This document shows, piece by piece, positions 14,133 through 21,609 of a stretch of 21,609 bases of DNA (position 1 is its first letter; every line of letters starts with the position of its first letter). The DNA lies in contig JBOFGY010000120.1 of the NCBI GenBank assembly GCA_051649365.1, positions 1 through 21,609 of the forward strand, given 5' to 3'. A program made the position numbers and the translations under genes. Under the pieces are notes generated by a model, which worked only from the letters and a program-made list of their open reading frames with translations, searched no databases and had not been told where the DNA came from. This DNA comes from CAVTAE01 sp051649365 (GTDB lineage Bacteria > Deinococcota > Deinococci > Deinococcales > Trueperaceae).

Positions 14133-15326
14133 CTACCTCACATCACTTAAGACTGACTCAACCAGCTTCCGCGCTGCGCCAGCTTTTGGCATGGTTGCCA
14201 GTAACCGTTCCCGTCGCCTCGTTAAGTCACTCGAGTCCTGCAATAAAGAGGTCATAGCCTCAGTAATTTGCTCCACAGAAATTTTTCCTTTGATTTCGAG
14301 CATGAGGTCTTCCCCACTAAAACGGTTTGGCAACGACACCGGAAGTTTAAGACCTTCAACAAAAAGTTTCACCGCACGACGTTTGATAACAGTTCCCACA
14401 CCTGGAATCAACCCGAGCCACTGCCCAATGCCCTCGAGCGGAATCACTTCGGGTTTATTGAGCGGAAGCATCACGACACTTGGCACGCCGGCAATGCCCA
14501 GCTCGAGCGTGTTCGTACCTGGAATCGTCATGGCGATGTCTGCCGAGCGCATATGTGCGTGACGTTCGGCTTCGGTAACCATCTCAATGACACTGCCCTT
14601 TGGTGTGACGATAGTGTTGCCATCACGTCTACCCGCCGTGCCACCTAGTACATCTTTCTCGAGCCCAGTAATTCCTGCTTCTATAGTTTCCGGTTTGAGA
14701 AGACGGACGACAGGCCAAACAAATCTAGCATTCGGAAATTTTTGGCCAAGGTTATCTGCAAGTGCGATAATAAAGGGAATCAAGACAACCGAAAAAGCGT
14801 CGCGTGTGCCTGCAAGTAAGAGAATATGCGGCTCTCCTGGCTTGTCTAAGGGTTCGGATTGCTGCACAGCGTCAGCGACAAGATTACCAATGAGCTCGAG
14901 CTTGTCCTTCGGTGCACCGAGTAGCCGCGCATTGCGAAAGGTGCGCTCGTCATGAACGAAGAGTTTTGTCAAACCTCGACTCCAGTTTGGGTTAAAACTG
15001 TAGCGGTAAGTGGGATACTTTAAGCGGCTCCCTAGTTGCAGAGCCATACCTGCACTACCACCAAGTCCAATCACGAAGCCTCCCTCACCCTCGAGCGCGT
15101 CGGGTCTGCGTCCGGTAGCCATAAAACTTAAAAACTCTTTGGGTGTTGTCACTGCGTCTGCATCGAAGCTTTGGGCAATTGCGGTTTCATTGCCGCTTGT
15201 AAATTGATCGGGAACAAGACTAATCGTAATTTTTAGACCTAGGTCTGCCTCACGCAAGGCTCTTAAAACAGGAAGAGTCCAGGTGTAGAGTTCACCTGGA
15301 CCATTCGTAACGAGAACAGCTTCCAT
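14133..15326 (-). CDS. LpxB-related GT-B glycosyltransferase
   Basis: A 397-residue protein of the lipid-A-disaccharide-synthase-related family seen in Deinococcota and cyanobacteria. The N-terminal half begins MEAVLVTNGPGELYTWTLPV, like the LpxB start in which GE forms part of the donor site. The C-terminal half has SADIAMTIPGTNTLELG and GVPSVVMLPL, the nucleotide-sugar binding segment of this fold. True lipid A synthesis is not implied, since no other lpx gene is in view; a membrane glycolipid is the better guess. It starts 18 bases after the DUF3352 stop and is followed by the exporter, so a make-and-export pair is plausible. Five of its six CTCGAG sites are Leu-Glu codons. Confidence 0.82.
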   Translation of the reverse strand: MEAVLVTNGPGELYTWTLPVLRALREADLGLKITISLVPDQFTSGNETAIAQSFDADAVTTPKEFLSFMATGRRPDALEGEGGFVIGLGGSAGMALQLGSRLKYPTYRYSFNPNWSRGLTKLFVHDERTFRNARLLGAPKDKLELIGNLVADAVQQSEPLDKPGEPHILLLAGTRDAFSVVLIPFIIALADNLGQKFPNARFVWPVVRLLKPETIEAGITGLEKDVLGGTAGRRDGNTIVTPKGSVIEMVTEAERHAHMRSADIAMTIPGTNTLELGIAGVPSVVMLPLNKPEVIPLEGIGQWLGLIPGVGTVIKRRAVKLFVEGLKLPVSLPNRFSGEDLMLEIKGKISVEQITEAMTSLLQDSSDLTRRRERLLATMPKAGAARKLVESVLSDVR

Positions 15327-15344
15327 TAAAGCTTAGGGTATCAC

Positions 15345-17201
15345 CTACCAAGCGATTTCTGTTTTACCAACGCTCGTTACACCCTCTTCACCTTGTTGGG
15401 AGTAAGTCACGCTGTATCCTAAGCGTTCGGCAACAAAGGCAAAAAATTCTTCAAACTTTGTGCTCGCCTCTTCCACGTTGTCAAAATTGAGGGTGGACGC
15501 ACCACCCATCCCTGCAGCCATTTGAATGCTGCTGCTGATTTGCTCGGCACTATTTTGCCACAAAGCCTGATCATTTGTGATTGCAAAACTCATCGCATCT
15601 TCAGGAACATCAGCAAGTAACGCTTCAACCGCTGGCGTTTGGGCGAAGGGTTCACCAACATTCAAGACTTTTGTCATGGCATCTTGAGACGTTGCAAGAA
15701 GTGCATACCCATCTGTAACGGCGTAACTCAGGTTGACACCATCTGTTACTTCAAAACTCGTCACTGGCACACCTGCAATATCTTCTGTCGTTTCAGCGGC
15801 GTTGCCTGTACCACCACTCGGGTCAGCAAAGGCGGCAATTTGCGTACTTATGGTTTGCACCAATGTGCTCAAACCTTCTTGGGCAGCAGCTTCATCGCTG
15901 GCAGCGAAGAGATAAACGGCTTCGCCAAGTAAATTGCTTGCGGCCATGCCAGGCTCGACGGTTTCGCTTACACCTGTGGTGATGCTTTGTAAATTGGGGC
16001 CTGCCCAACTAAACAGTGTACTACGCAGGTCTAAACCAAACCCCTGCAAAATCGTGTCTAAATCACCACCAAGTTCAGGTTGTGATGCTGCAATTTCGTT
16101 TAGCCAGTCCCACCAACCCACTAAGTTCGTGTAGCTCGAGCTCACCGACAGCGCATCGGTGGGTGCGCTGTCTAGCACACTGCGATCTGCACTACCCGAC
16201 TCGGTTAAAAGTGCCAGAAGCGTTGCATCTCCCCCAGCAGGATTAAGAGCTTGCAACCCTTGTGTCTCCGTACCTGACTCGGTAAAGCGCGACACGCCCG
16301 CCGTTACACCAAGTGTATCAAAGGCCTGAACCAAACGATCAACAAGCCCTTCAAAGCCTGCTTGCTTGGCGAGTGGAGCAAGAAAATCTGCTAGGACAGG
16401 AAAATTAAAATAACTGTAGGAATTGCCTGCATCAAATGTAGCGAGTGAAGCGGTGTAACCCTCACCCGTTGTAAAGCTCGGGTCATTGGAACCACCAAGC
16501 TGACGAAGCACACCACGCAGCACGTCAGGATTGGTCGTGAGCATGAGCGTATCTCCGTGCAGCGCATACGCGGCGACGTTCAACCCGACGGTAGCGTTTT
16601 CAGTTGTATCTTCTGAAACGTAAAACTCGAAGTCACCTTCGGTGAGGGTTTGTAAACCCTGCGCCTTTTCATTTTCTTCCGCGATGAGGGCAGCAAATTG
16701 TTCAGAAACCTCAGGGGTTAATTTTGTCAGAAAGATGCCAGCCGGAATAGGATTCGAGGGCGTAGCAGCTACACCAATCCACGCTTCTTGACCGAACATC
16801 TCGAGCAGATCGGTGTCGCCGAAGCGTTCTTGCCATGCAGCCAGGAACTCGTCACTGGTCATATCCTCCGCAGGTTCACTGGGTGTGGCAGGTTCGCTCG
16901 AGTCTTCCCCCTCACCCGCACTCGCTTCGTCCCCTGTGGTTGCATCACCTGTAGTTGCGTCACCCGCAGCACCACCAATATCGAGTAGTGCCTCAGCAAG
17001 ACCTAAGCGTGTAAATTCATCCACATAAGGCTGAAGTTTCTCGCGGTGACTCGCCCAATCCTGAATCCCTAAGGCTAGAAACGTCTCTGCGGGCAAGAGT
17101 TCCGCTAGGCTTTCAGGTTGCGCACTTTGTGCTTGAATGGTTGTAACTTGAATAGTAGTAAAAAGTGTAAAGCTGAGGAGGAAATAGCGAGCAAGTTTCA
17201 T
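15345..17201 (-). CDS. Secreted DUF3352-family protein
   Basis: A 618-residue exported protein of the DUF3352 type, a large family without a known reaction. A signal peptide is visible (MKLARYFLLSFTLFTT, cleavage probably after IQAQ). The mature part starts with LLPAETFLALGIQDW, the usual opening of the family. A low-complexity acidic linker (residues about 78-112, with repeated GDATT) interrupts the N-terminal part, and four to five similar alpha/beta modules follow to the C-terminus (TSVGKTEIAW). There are no catalytic motifs. No good ribosome binding site is visible. It sits between transketolase and the LpxB-like gene, which hints at an envelope role only by neighbourhood. Confidence 0.82.
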   Translation of the reverse strand: MKLARYFLLSFTLFTTIQVTTIQAQSAQPESLAELLPAETFLALGIQDWASHREKLQPYVDEFTRLGLAEALLDIGGAAGDATTGDATTGDEASAGEGEDSSEPATPSEPAEDMTSDEFLAAWQERFGDTDLLEMFGQEAWIGVAATPSNPIPAGIFLTKLTPEVSEQFAALIAEENEKAQGLQTLTEGDFEFYVSEDTTENATVGLNVAAYALHGDTLMLTTNPDVLRGVLRQLGGSNDPSFTTGEGYTASLATFDAGNSYSYFNFPVLADFLAPLAKQAGFEGLVDRLVQAFDTLGVTAGVSRFTESGTETQGLQALNPAGGDATLLALLTESGSADRSVLDSAPTDALSVSSSYTNLVGWWDWLNEIAASQPELGGDLDTILQGFGLDLRSTLFSWAGPNLQSITTGVSETVEPGMAASNLLGEAVYLFAASDEAAAQEGLSTLVQTISTQIAAFADPSGGTGNAAETTEDIAGVPVTSFEVTDGVNLSYAVTDGYALLATSQDAMTKVLNVGEPFAQTPAVEALLADVPEDAMSFAITNDQALWQNSAEQISSSIQMAAGMGGASTLNFDNVEEASTKFEEFFAFVAERLGYSVTYSQQGEEGVTSVGKTEIAW

Positions 17202-17243
17202 AAGCCAATACTGTAGCGGAAGAAGTGATGAGAAAAACAGCTA

Positions 17244-17304
17244 GAGGCTAAAGGCAGAGGGCAGAAGACCTAAAAGATTTACTACCCTCTACGCTCCGCC
17301 TGCT
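17244..17304 (-). repeat. Degenerate heptamer tract with partial inverted copy between transketolase and DUF3352 genes
   Basis: Words GAGGCTA, AAGGCAG, AGGGCAG, AAGACCT (17244-17271) face ACCCTCT, ACGCTCC, GCCTGCT (17284-17304). AGAGGG pairs with CCCTCT, but the remaining pairing is imperfect. It starts directly after the transketolase stop. Confidence 0.65.
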
Positions 17305-17306
17305 GC

Positions 17307-19313
17307 TTACTTTTTCTTTTTCTTTAAACCTTTCACAACCTTCACAATATTCGCTGCGGTAAAGCCGAACTCTTTAAGGAGTTCATCGCCTTCACCTGAA
17401 GCACCAAAGCGGTCTAGGCCAATCACTACGCCATCTAAACCGACGTATTTGTACCAGCCCATTGTGGCTCCTGCTTCTACCGCCACACGCCGTCTAATAG
17501 CGCTAGGCAAAACGGACTCTTTGTACTTAGGGCTTTGTTTATCAAAAAGTTGCGTACTCGGCATACTGACGACTCTCGTCTTGATGCCGGCTTTATCGAG
17601 CGTGACTTTCGCCTCGAGCGACGCACTAACTTCGGAGCCTGTGGCAATCACAATGACATCGGGTTTACCCTTACTATCGGCAAGGATGTAACCACCTTTT
17701 TCAACTGCACCTTTAGGGATAGCTAAGTTGGGTAAGTTCTGCCGTGACAAGGCCATAGCAATAGGGCCATTGGTGTGCTCAAGGGCAAAAACCCAAGCCT
17801 GTGCGGTTTCGTTCGCATCGGCGGGGCGAATGACCGTAACATTTGGAATCAAACGCAAGGACGTAAGTTGCGAAATAGGTTGGTGCGTTGGCCCGTCACC
17901 ACCAAGTGCCACACTGTCGTGGGTGAACGGATAAATGACAGGTTGCTCCATGAGCGCACCGAGGCGCAAGGCTGGACGCAGATAATCTGAGAAAATCAGG
18001 AAGGTTGCTACAAAAGGCCGTAAGCCGCCATGGAGCGACATACCGTTAGCAGCAGCAGCCATAGCGTGTTCGCGCACGCCAAAACGAACGATGCGCCCTC
18101 CATAATCCCCGGCTTGAATTGCTTTGTCGCCCTCGAGGTCAGTGTAGGTGGACTCGGCCAAGTCCGCAGAGCCACCCATGAGTTCCGGTACTTTTTTGGC
18201 AAGGGCATTCAGGACAATTTGTGAGGCTTTGCGTGTAGCAACTTTTTCACCGACCTTAAAACCTGGTACATCTTTAGCGTAATCAGCAGGAAGTTCACCT
18301 GTGAGGAGTCTCGAGAATTCTTTACCCAAATCTTTATGGGTTTTAGTATACTCCTTTAACAGTTGTTTCCATTCAGCCTCAGCTTTAGCACCTGCTTTGG
18401 CGATGTTGGCATAATGTGCAGTAACATCTTTAGGAACTGTAAACTCTGGCCAGTCTATACCAAGGGCAACCTTGGTTTTGGCTGCGTCCTCGGCACCAAG
18501 CGCGGAACCGTGCACTTTTTGCGTGCCAGCTTTCGGTGCGCCGTAACCAATCGTCGAGCGCACGGAGATAAGACTTGGGCGTGAGTCCTGCTTAGCAGCG
18601 TTGAGGGCAGCCTCGAGCGCGTCAATGTTGTTACTCTCATCATTTTCAACCCGCTGCGTGTGCCAACCATAGGCTTCGTAACGCTTCAACACATCTTCGC
18701 TAAACGACATATGGGTAGGACCATCGAGTGAAATGCTGTTGTCGTCGTAGAAAACAATCAGTTTGCCGAGTTTTAAGTGACCTGCCAGGCTCGAGGCTTC
18801 TGCCGTAATGCCTTCCATGAGGTCACCATCGGAGGCAATGACATAGGTGTAGTGGTCAACAATGGCAAAATCAGGTTGATTAAACCGTGCGGCCAAGTGC
18901 GCTTCAGCAATAGCCATACCCACCGCAGTTGCCAAACCTTGCCCGAGCGGCCCCGTGGTCGTCTCGACTCCTTCAGTGTGGTGCACTTCGGGGTGACCTG
19001 GCGTTTTGCTGTGGAGCTGGCGGTGTTGCTTGATGTCATTTATCGTAAGTGGATAACCACTAAGGTGCAACAGCGCATATTGCAGCATCGAGCCATGACC
19101 CGCAGACTGCACGTAGCGATCACGATTAAACCATAAGGGGTTCTTAGGGTTGTGGCGCATGGCGCGAGCAAATAGGGTGTAGCCCATCGGTGCAGCACCA
19201 AGTGGCAAACCCGGGTGACCTGAGCCTGCTTTTTGAATCGCATCAATCGCAAGCGCGCGAATGGCATTGATAGAACGTGTTGTTATAGTAGGTGTTGTTA
19301 CATCCGTGGACAT
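17307..19313 (-). CDS. tkt: Transketolase
   Basis: A 668-residue thiamine-diphosphate enzyme moving two-carbon ketol units between sugar phosphates in the non-oxidative pentose phosphate pathway; cytoplasmic, homodimeric. Typical motifs appear in order: SGHPGLPLGAAPMGYTLF (residues about 32-48), TTGPLGQGLATAVGMA (about 118-133), the diphosphate-binding DGDLMEG (about 165) followed by FYDDNSISLDG, then the pyrimidine domain (RFGVREHAM, DSVALGGDGPTHQP) and the C-terminal domain (VIATGSEVSASLEA). Length is normal. A strong GGAGG seven to eight bases before the ATG fixes the start. The short poly-Lys end is unusual but probably harmless. First gene of the minus-strand run. Confidence 0.97.
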   Translation of the reverse strand: MSTDVTTPTITTRSINAIRALAIDAIQKAGSGHPGLPLGAAPMGYTLFARAMRHNPKNPLWFNRDRYVQSAGHGSMLQYALLHLSGYPLTINDIKQHRQLHSKTPGHPEVHHTEGVETTTGPLGQGLATAVGMAIAEAHLAARFNQPDFAIVDHYTYVIASDGDLMEGITAEASSLAGHLKLGKLIVFYDDNSISLDGPTHMSFSEDVLKRYEAYGWHTQRVENDESNNIDALEAALNAAKQDSRPSLISVRSTIGYGAPKAGTQKVHGSALGAEDAAKTKVALGIDWPEFTVPKDVTAHYANIAKAGAKAEAEWKQLLKEYTKTHKDLGKEFSRLLTGELPADYAKDVPGFKVGEKVATRKASQIVLNALAKKVPELMGGSADLAESTYTDLEGDKAIQAGDYGGRIVRFGVREHAMAAAANGMSLHGGLRPFVATFLIFSDYLRPALRLGALMEQPVIYPFTHDSVALGGDGPTHQPISQLTSLRLIPNVTVIRPADANETAQAWVFALEHTNGPIAMALSRQNLPNLAIPKGAVEKGGYILADSKGKPDVIVIATGSEVSASLEAKVTLDKAGIKTRVVSMPSTQLFDKQSPKYKESVLPSAIRRRVAVEAGATMGWYKYVGLDGVVIGLDRFGASGEGDELLKEFGFTAANIVKVVKGLKKKKK

Positions 19314-19633
19314 TTTTTTCCTCCATTATGATCAACGTCTTGCGAAAGTATCGAGCCGTTTATGGGTCATTACTGTAAAAGCTCAAGCTCGCTCAACGTT
19401 CTTTTCACTCGAGGGTTCCCCCGTACGAGTCAAAACAAACAGAGGTTATTGTGACATGCTTTCCTCTCTGAGGTCGTCATATTTGTTGGAGGCAGTGCCA
19501 GTTGCCCCAACCGAGGTGTTTAGCAAAGGACTTAAGTAGTCATTGAAACCCAGTGTGAACCACGATAACTCTGCTTGTTGGTCAAACATCTTAATGTACA
19601 TTCGACACTGTTAAGACCTAGGAAGAATATGTA
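19314..19633. other. 320-bp intergenic region between divergent transketolase and GT2 genes
   Basis: Holds the transketolase ribosome binding site, a weak promoter candidate (19359-19386) and one non-coding CTCGAG (19408). There is no heptamer tract, unlike most other junctions. No RNA gene or credible small ORF was recognised; a purine-rich AGGAAG lies about ten bases before the GT2 start. Confidence 0.5.
19359..19386 (-). promoter_or_regulatory. Weak candidate promoter for transketolase
   Basis: Read on the minus strand: TTGAGC (19381-19386), 16-bp spacer, CATAAA (19359-19364). Each box matches the sigma-70 consensus at four of six positions. It lies 46 bases upstream of the start codon. 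Confidence 0.25.
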
Positions 19634-20716
19634 ATGATACCTTTAGAAAGCGGAGGCCGTCCAACAGGTCTTTGGAATAGAAATCTTACTATGAACCAAC
19701 CAGCTATCAGTATTATTGTCCCTATCTTGAACGAAGAAAAGTATATTCGACAATGTTTAGAGAATTTACTCGAGCAAACCTATCCTGCCCACCTCGTCAC
19801 AATACTCTTAGTTGACGGGCAGTCGAAAGACCAAACTAGAGCGGTTATTCAAAAAGTTCAAAACACATATTCAGAGCGCAATATTCACCTCTTGGACAAT
19901 CCTAAAGGCGGTGTAGCAGCCGCACTCAACATAGGGATTCAAGCCAGCAAAACAGACATCATTTTACGGATGGACGCTCACAGTATCCCAAGCCCTGATT
20001 TCATTACCGTAAGTGTCAATGCTTTACAAGAATCTGGAGCTGCGTTTGCAGGCGGTATCATGCAACCAGTTGGACGCAGCTCTTTTAGCCAAGCTCTTGC
20101 TGAAGCTTACAGTCATCCCTTAGGAAGTGGTGGCGCAAAATACCGTAATGCCCTCACAGGACAATTTACCGATACCGCTTACCTAGGAGCTCTAACAAAA
20201 AGTATCTTCGAGAAAGCAGGTCTTTTTAATGAAGGCTTGATTTGCAACGAAGATTACGAGATGAATATTCGTATACGTAAAGCGGGGGGGAAAATTTATC
20301 TTGACCCTCGTATACGTACACAGTACACCCCTAGAGATACCCTGAAAAAACTTTGGGATCAATATTTCCGTTATGGCTGGTGGAAAGTCGAAACCCTAAA
20401 ATTACACCCCGACTCTCTCCAACTAAGGCAACTTGTTCCATTTCTATTTGTCCTAAGTATAACCGCATCGGCACTAATATCTTTTTGGTGGCAGCCTGCC
20501 CATTATATGTTGGTAATTGTATTGGCAACTTACCTCACAATGCTAGGGTTTTTCACATGGCAACTAAAACAGCAAGGTAAACCCTGGTCTGTTGTATTAC
20601 AGTTTCCCATCGTTATAGCCACAATGCATATTGCGTGGGGAAGTGGATTTTTGCTAAATGTGCTAAGTGCTTCTACTTATCCTTTTAAGTCAACCGTAAA
20701 AACTGTGACACCTTAA
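19634..20716 (+). CDS. GT2-family glycosyltransferase, ExoA-like, membrane bound
   Basis: A 360-residue family 2 glycosyltransferase resembling the succinoglycan enzyme ExoA, which extends a lipid-linked sugar chain at the cytoplasmic membrane face. The nucleotide-binding start is ISIIVPILNEEKYI, the metal-binding motif is MDAH (113-116) in place of DXD, the base is in NEDYE (Glu206/Asp207) and QYFRYGWWK follows near residue 243. Three hydrophobic segments lie at the C-terminus (about 267-285, 288-312, 322-345). AGGA twelve bases upstream supports the ATG at 19634; an ATG at 19691 is nearer to where homology begins. The gene appears more AT-rich than the core genes and sits beside an insertion sequence, so it may be an acquired exopolysaccharide gene. 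Confidence 0.85.
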   Translation: MIPLESGGRPTGLWNRNLTMNQPAISIIVPILNEEKYIRQCLENLLEQTYPAHLVTILLVDGQSKDQTRAVIQKVQNTYSERNIHLLDNPKGGVAAALNIGIQASKTDIILRMDAHSIPSPDFITVSVNALQESGAAFAGGIMQPVGRSSFSQALAEAYSHPLGSGGAKYRNALTGQFTDTAYLGALTKSIFEKAGLFNEGLICNEDYEMNIRIRKAGGKIYLDPRIRTQYTPRDTLKKLWDQYFRYGWWKVETLKLHPDSLQLRQLVPFLFVLSITASALISFWWQPAHYMLVIVLATYLTMLGFFTWQLKQQGKPWSVVLQFPIVIATMHIAWGSGFLLNVLSASTYPFKSTVKTVTP

Positions 20717-20789
20717 CCTAATAGGGAAAATCTATGGCCTAATGTGAATAATCTATCTCTAAGACTGTAAAGAATTTAGTATAGACCTG
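20717..20789. other. Spacer between the GT2 gene and the IS110 transposase end
   Basis: AT-rich and without a gene. One end of the IS110-family element should lie in or near this stretch, but these elements often lack clear terminal inverted repeats, and I cannot set the boundary. Confidence 0.4.
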
Positions 20790-21609
20790 TCAAGGGTTCA
20801 ACCATCTTTCGGGGTGCTGCTGAGCATTGTTGAGCATAAAGCGAAAGACATCCCGAGCGACAAAAGTTTTGAGACAGCGTAAGGCAGCACGTTTGGTTTT
20901 ACCTGCTTGTTGTTTTTTCGAGAGATAGTCTTTGCTATTTTGGTCATAGCGCAACCGAACCGTCATGATGAGATGAAAGGTTCGATTCAAGATGCGGTTG
21001 CCGCCAGTGTTAAGTTGTCGTCGTTTTTGCCCACCACTACTACGCTCAACTGGGGCACAGCCAGCAAACATGGCAAAACTGTGTTGTGAACGAAAGGTGC
21101 GTGGGTCGCCCGTTTCAGCTAACAATGTTGCCGCATGAACCACACCGATGCCAAGTTCATCAAGCAGTTCAGGCATAAGTTGTTTAACGAGCGTCTTCAT
21201 TTCTTGCTCGAGCTTACTGAGTTGTTGCTCTGAAACGGCAATTATACTTTCGAGAGCTTGCCGTGCTGTCTCTAAGGTCAGGGTTTGCAGGGACAAGCGT
21301 TGGGCTGTGACTTGTTGAGACAAGAGTTCTCTCGTCCTGGTCAGGGTTTTGAGTTCTTCAACGGCTCGATGTGCGCTAAAGGATACCAAATCAGGATTGG
21401 CCAAAGCGACCCGAGCAATGTTCTCTGCATCAACCTCATCACTTTTCTTACGACCCCGTTTGCTGCGATACTGACTGGTAAAACTCGGATTGACATTGAT
21501 TCAGTGCATGACCAGTCTTCAATAGCCTTTCACTCAAACTGTGAGCGAAAGGATTGTTAGCTCCTTCCACAACAATCCGCTTGATCTCATAGCTTTTCAA
21601 CCACTGCTC
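20790..21609 (-). pseudogene. IS110-family transposase, frameshifted and cut by the window edge
   Basis: The downstream frame (20790-21404 and its in-frame extension) contains the C-terminal Transposase_20 domain with GIGVVHAATLLAETGDPRTF and the catalytic-Ser region CAPVERSSGGQKRR. Upstream, KKSDEVDAENIARVALANPD supplies the last two acidic residues of the DEDD domain. From the edge to about 21505 another frame gives EIKRIVVEGANNPFAH and SLSERLLKTGHAL, carrying the second acidic residue. The frames join if one extra T (plus strand, 21500-21501) is removed, giving GHALINVNPSF. So a single-base insertion disrupts an otherwise well-preserved DEDD recombinase; a sequencing error would explain it equally well. 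The N-terminus lies outside the window. Confidence 0.85.

Larger units (their letters stand above)
163..21212. repeat. Highly iterated palindrome CTCGAG, 48 copies across the window
   Basis: Hand count of 48 sites from 163-168 to 21207-21212, against about 5 expected at equal base frequencies. Clusters: 12.0-15.1 kb has 14 sites. Gaps: none at 2340-4136, 9163-11318 or 19775-21206. 34 sites are read as Leu-Glu, 12 as Ser-Ser or Ser-Arg, 2 are intergenic (4137, 19408) and none is in the frame that would need CGA for Arg. Confidence 0.9.

Noticed and set aside
1561..17304. Cyanobacterial origin because of STRR-like heptamers and a HIP-like palindrome
   Set aside because: The IF-2 N-domain, short NusA and gene content fit Deinococcota better, and the palindrome is not the HIP1 word. 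This remains a judgement without a database search.
19261..19539. 92-codon plus-strand frame across the transketolase start and the intergenic region
   Set aside because: It begins inside transketolase on the opposite strand, has no ribosome binding site and matches no family I recognise.

Overview
The window looks like chromosomal DNA from a member of the Deinococcota (Deinococcus-Thermus), or a close relative, with unusually moderate GC by eye. The best clues are the IF-2 N-terminal domain, a short NusA (400 residues) without C-terminal acidic repeats, a DUF3352 secreted protein, and an LpxB-related glycosyltransferase beside an ABC exporter. The assignment comes from remembered family features, not a search.

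Layout. 1-621: a truncated, stop-interrupted lipoyl/E3-binding fragment of a 2-oxoacid dehydrogenase E2, next to the possible end of another gene. 680-1519: an alpha/beta hydrolase (-). 1654-3305: a YihY/BrkB membrane protein and a PlsC-type acyltransferase (+). 3341-3865: a secreted DUF11 protein (-). 4019-8592: the translation/transcription operon rimP-nusA-ylxR-infB (+), with a promoter, a structured leader and a closing terminator. 8624-9206: decayed remains of an NfeD-like/flotillin gene pair (-). 9327-19313: seven same-strand genes, transcribed in the order transketolase, DUF3352 protein, LpxB-like glycosyltransferase, ABC exporter, 3D-domain protein, FtsX/MacB-type permease, histone-deacetylase-like hydrolase. 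19634-20716: a GT2 glycosyltransferase (+). 20790 to the right edge: a frameshifted IS110-family transposase (-).

Two sequence-wide patterns stand out beyond the genes. First, the palindrome CTCGAG occurs 48 times in 21.6 kb (about 5 expected at equal base frequencies). Of these, 34 sites are in-frame Leu-Glu codons, 12 lie in the Ser-Ser/Ser-Arg frame, 2 are intergenic and none lies in the remaining frame. This resembles the HIP1 octamer of cyanobacteria, but with a different word. Second, most gene junctions carry short tracts of degenerate 7-bp (sometimes 8-bp) repeats, usually followed by an inverted copy, so that long hairpins can form. Each locus has its own word. The tracts also enter genes: they encode the hydrophobic core of a signal peptide, much of the IF-2 linker and the tails of several proteins. 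They resemble the heptanucleotide STRR repeats of filamentous cyanobacteria. This pairing in a Deinococcota-like gene context is the most interesting feature of the window.

The core operon supplies ribosome maturation, transcription elongation/termination control and translation initiation. The 9.3-19.3 kb run suggests envelope work (glycolipid synthesis and export, lipoprotein or macrolide-type permease, cell-wall-associated 3D protein) placed downstream of central metabolism (transketolase).
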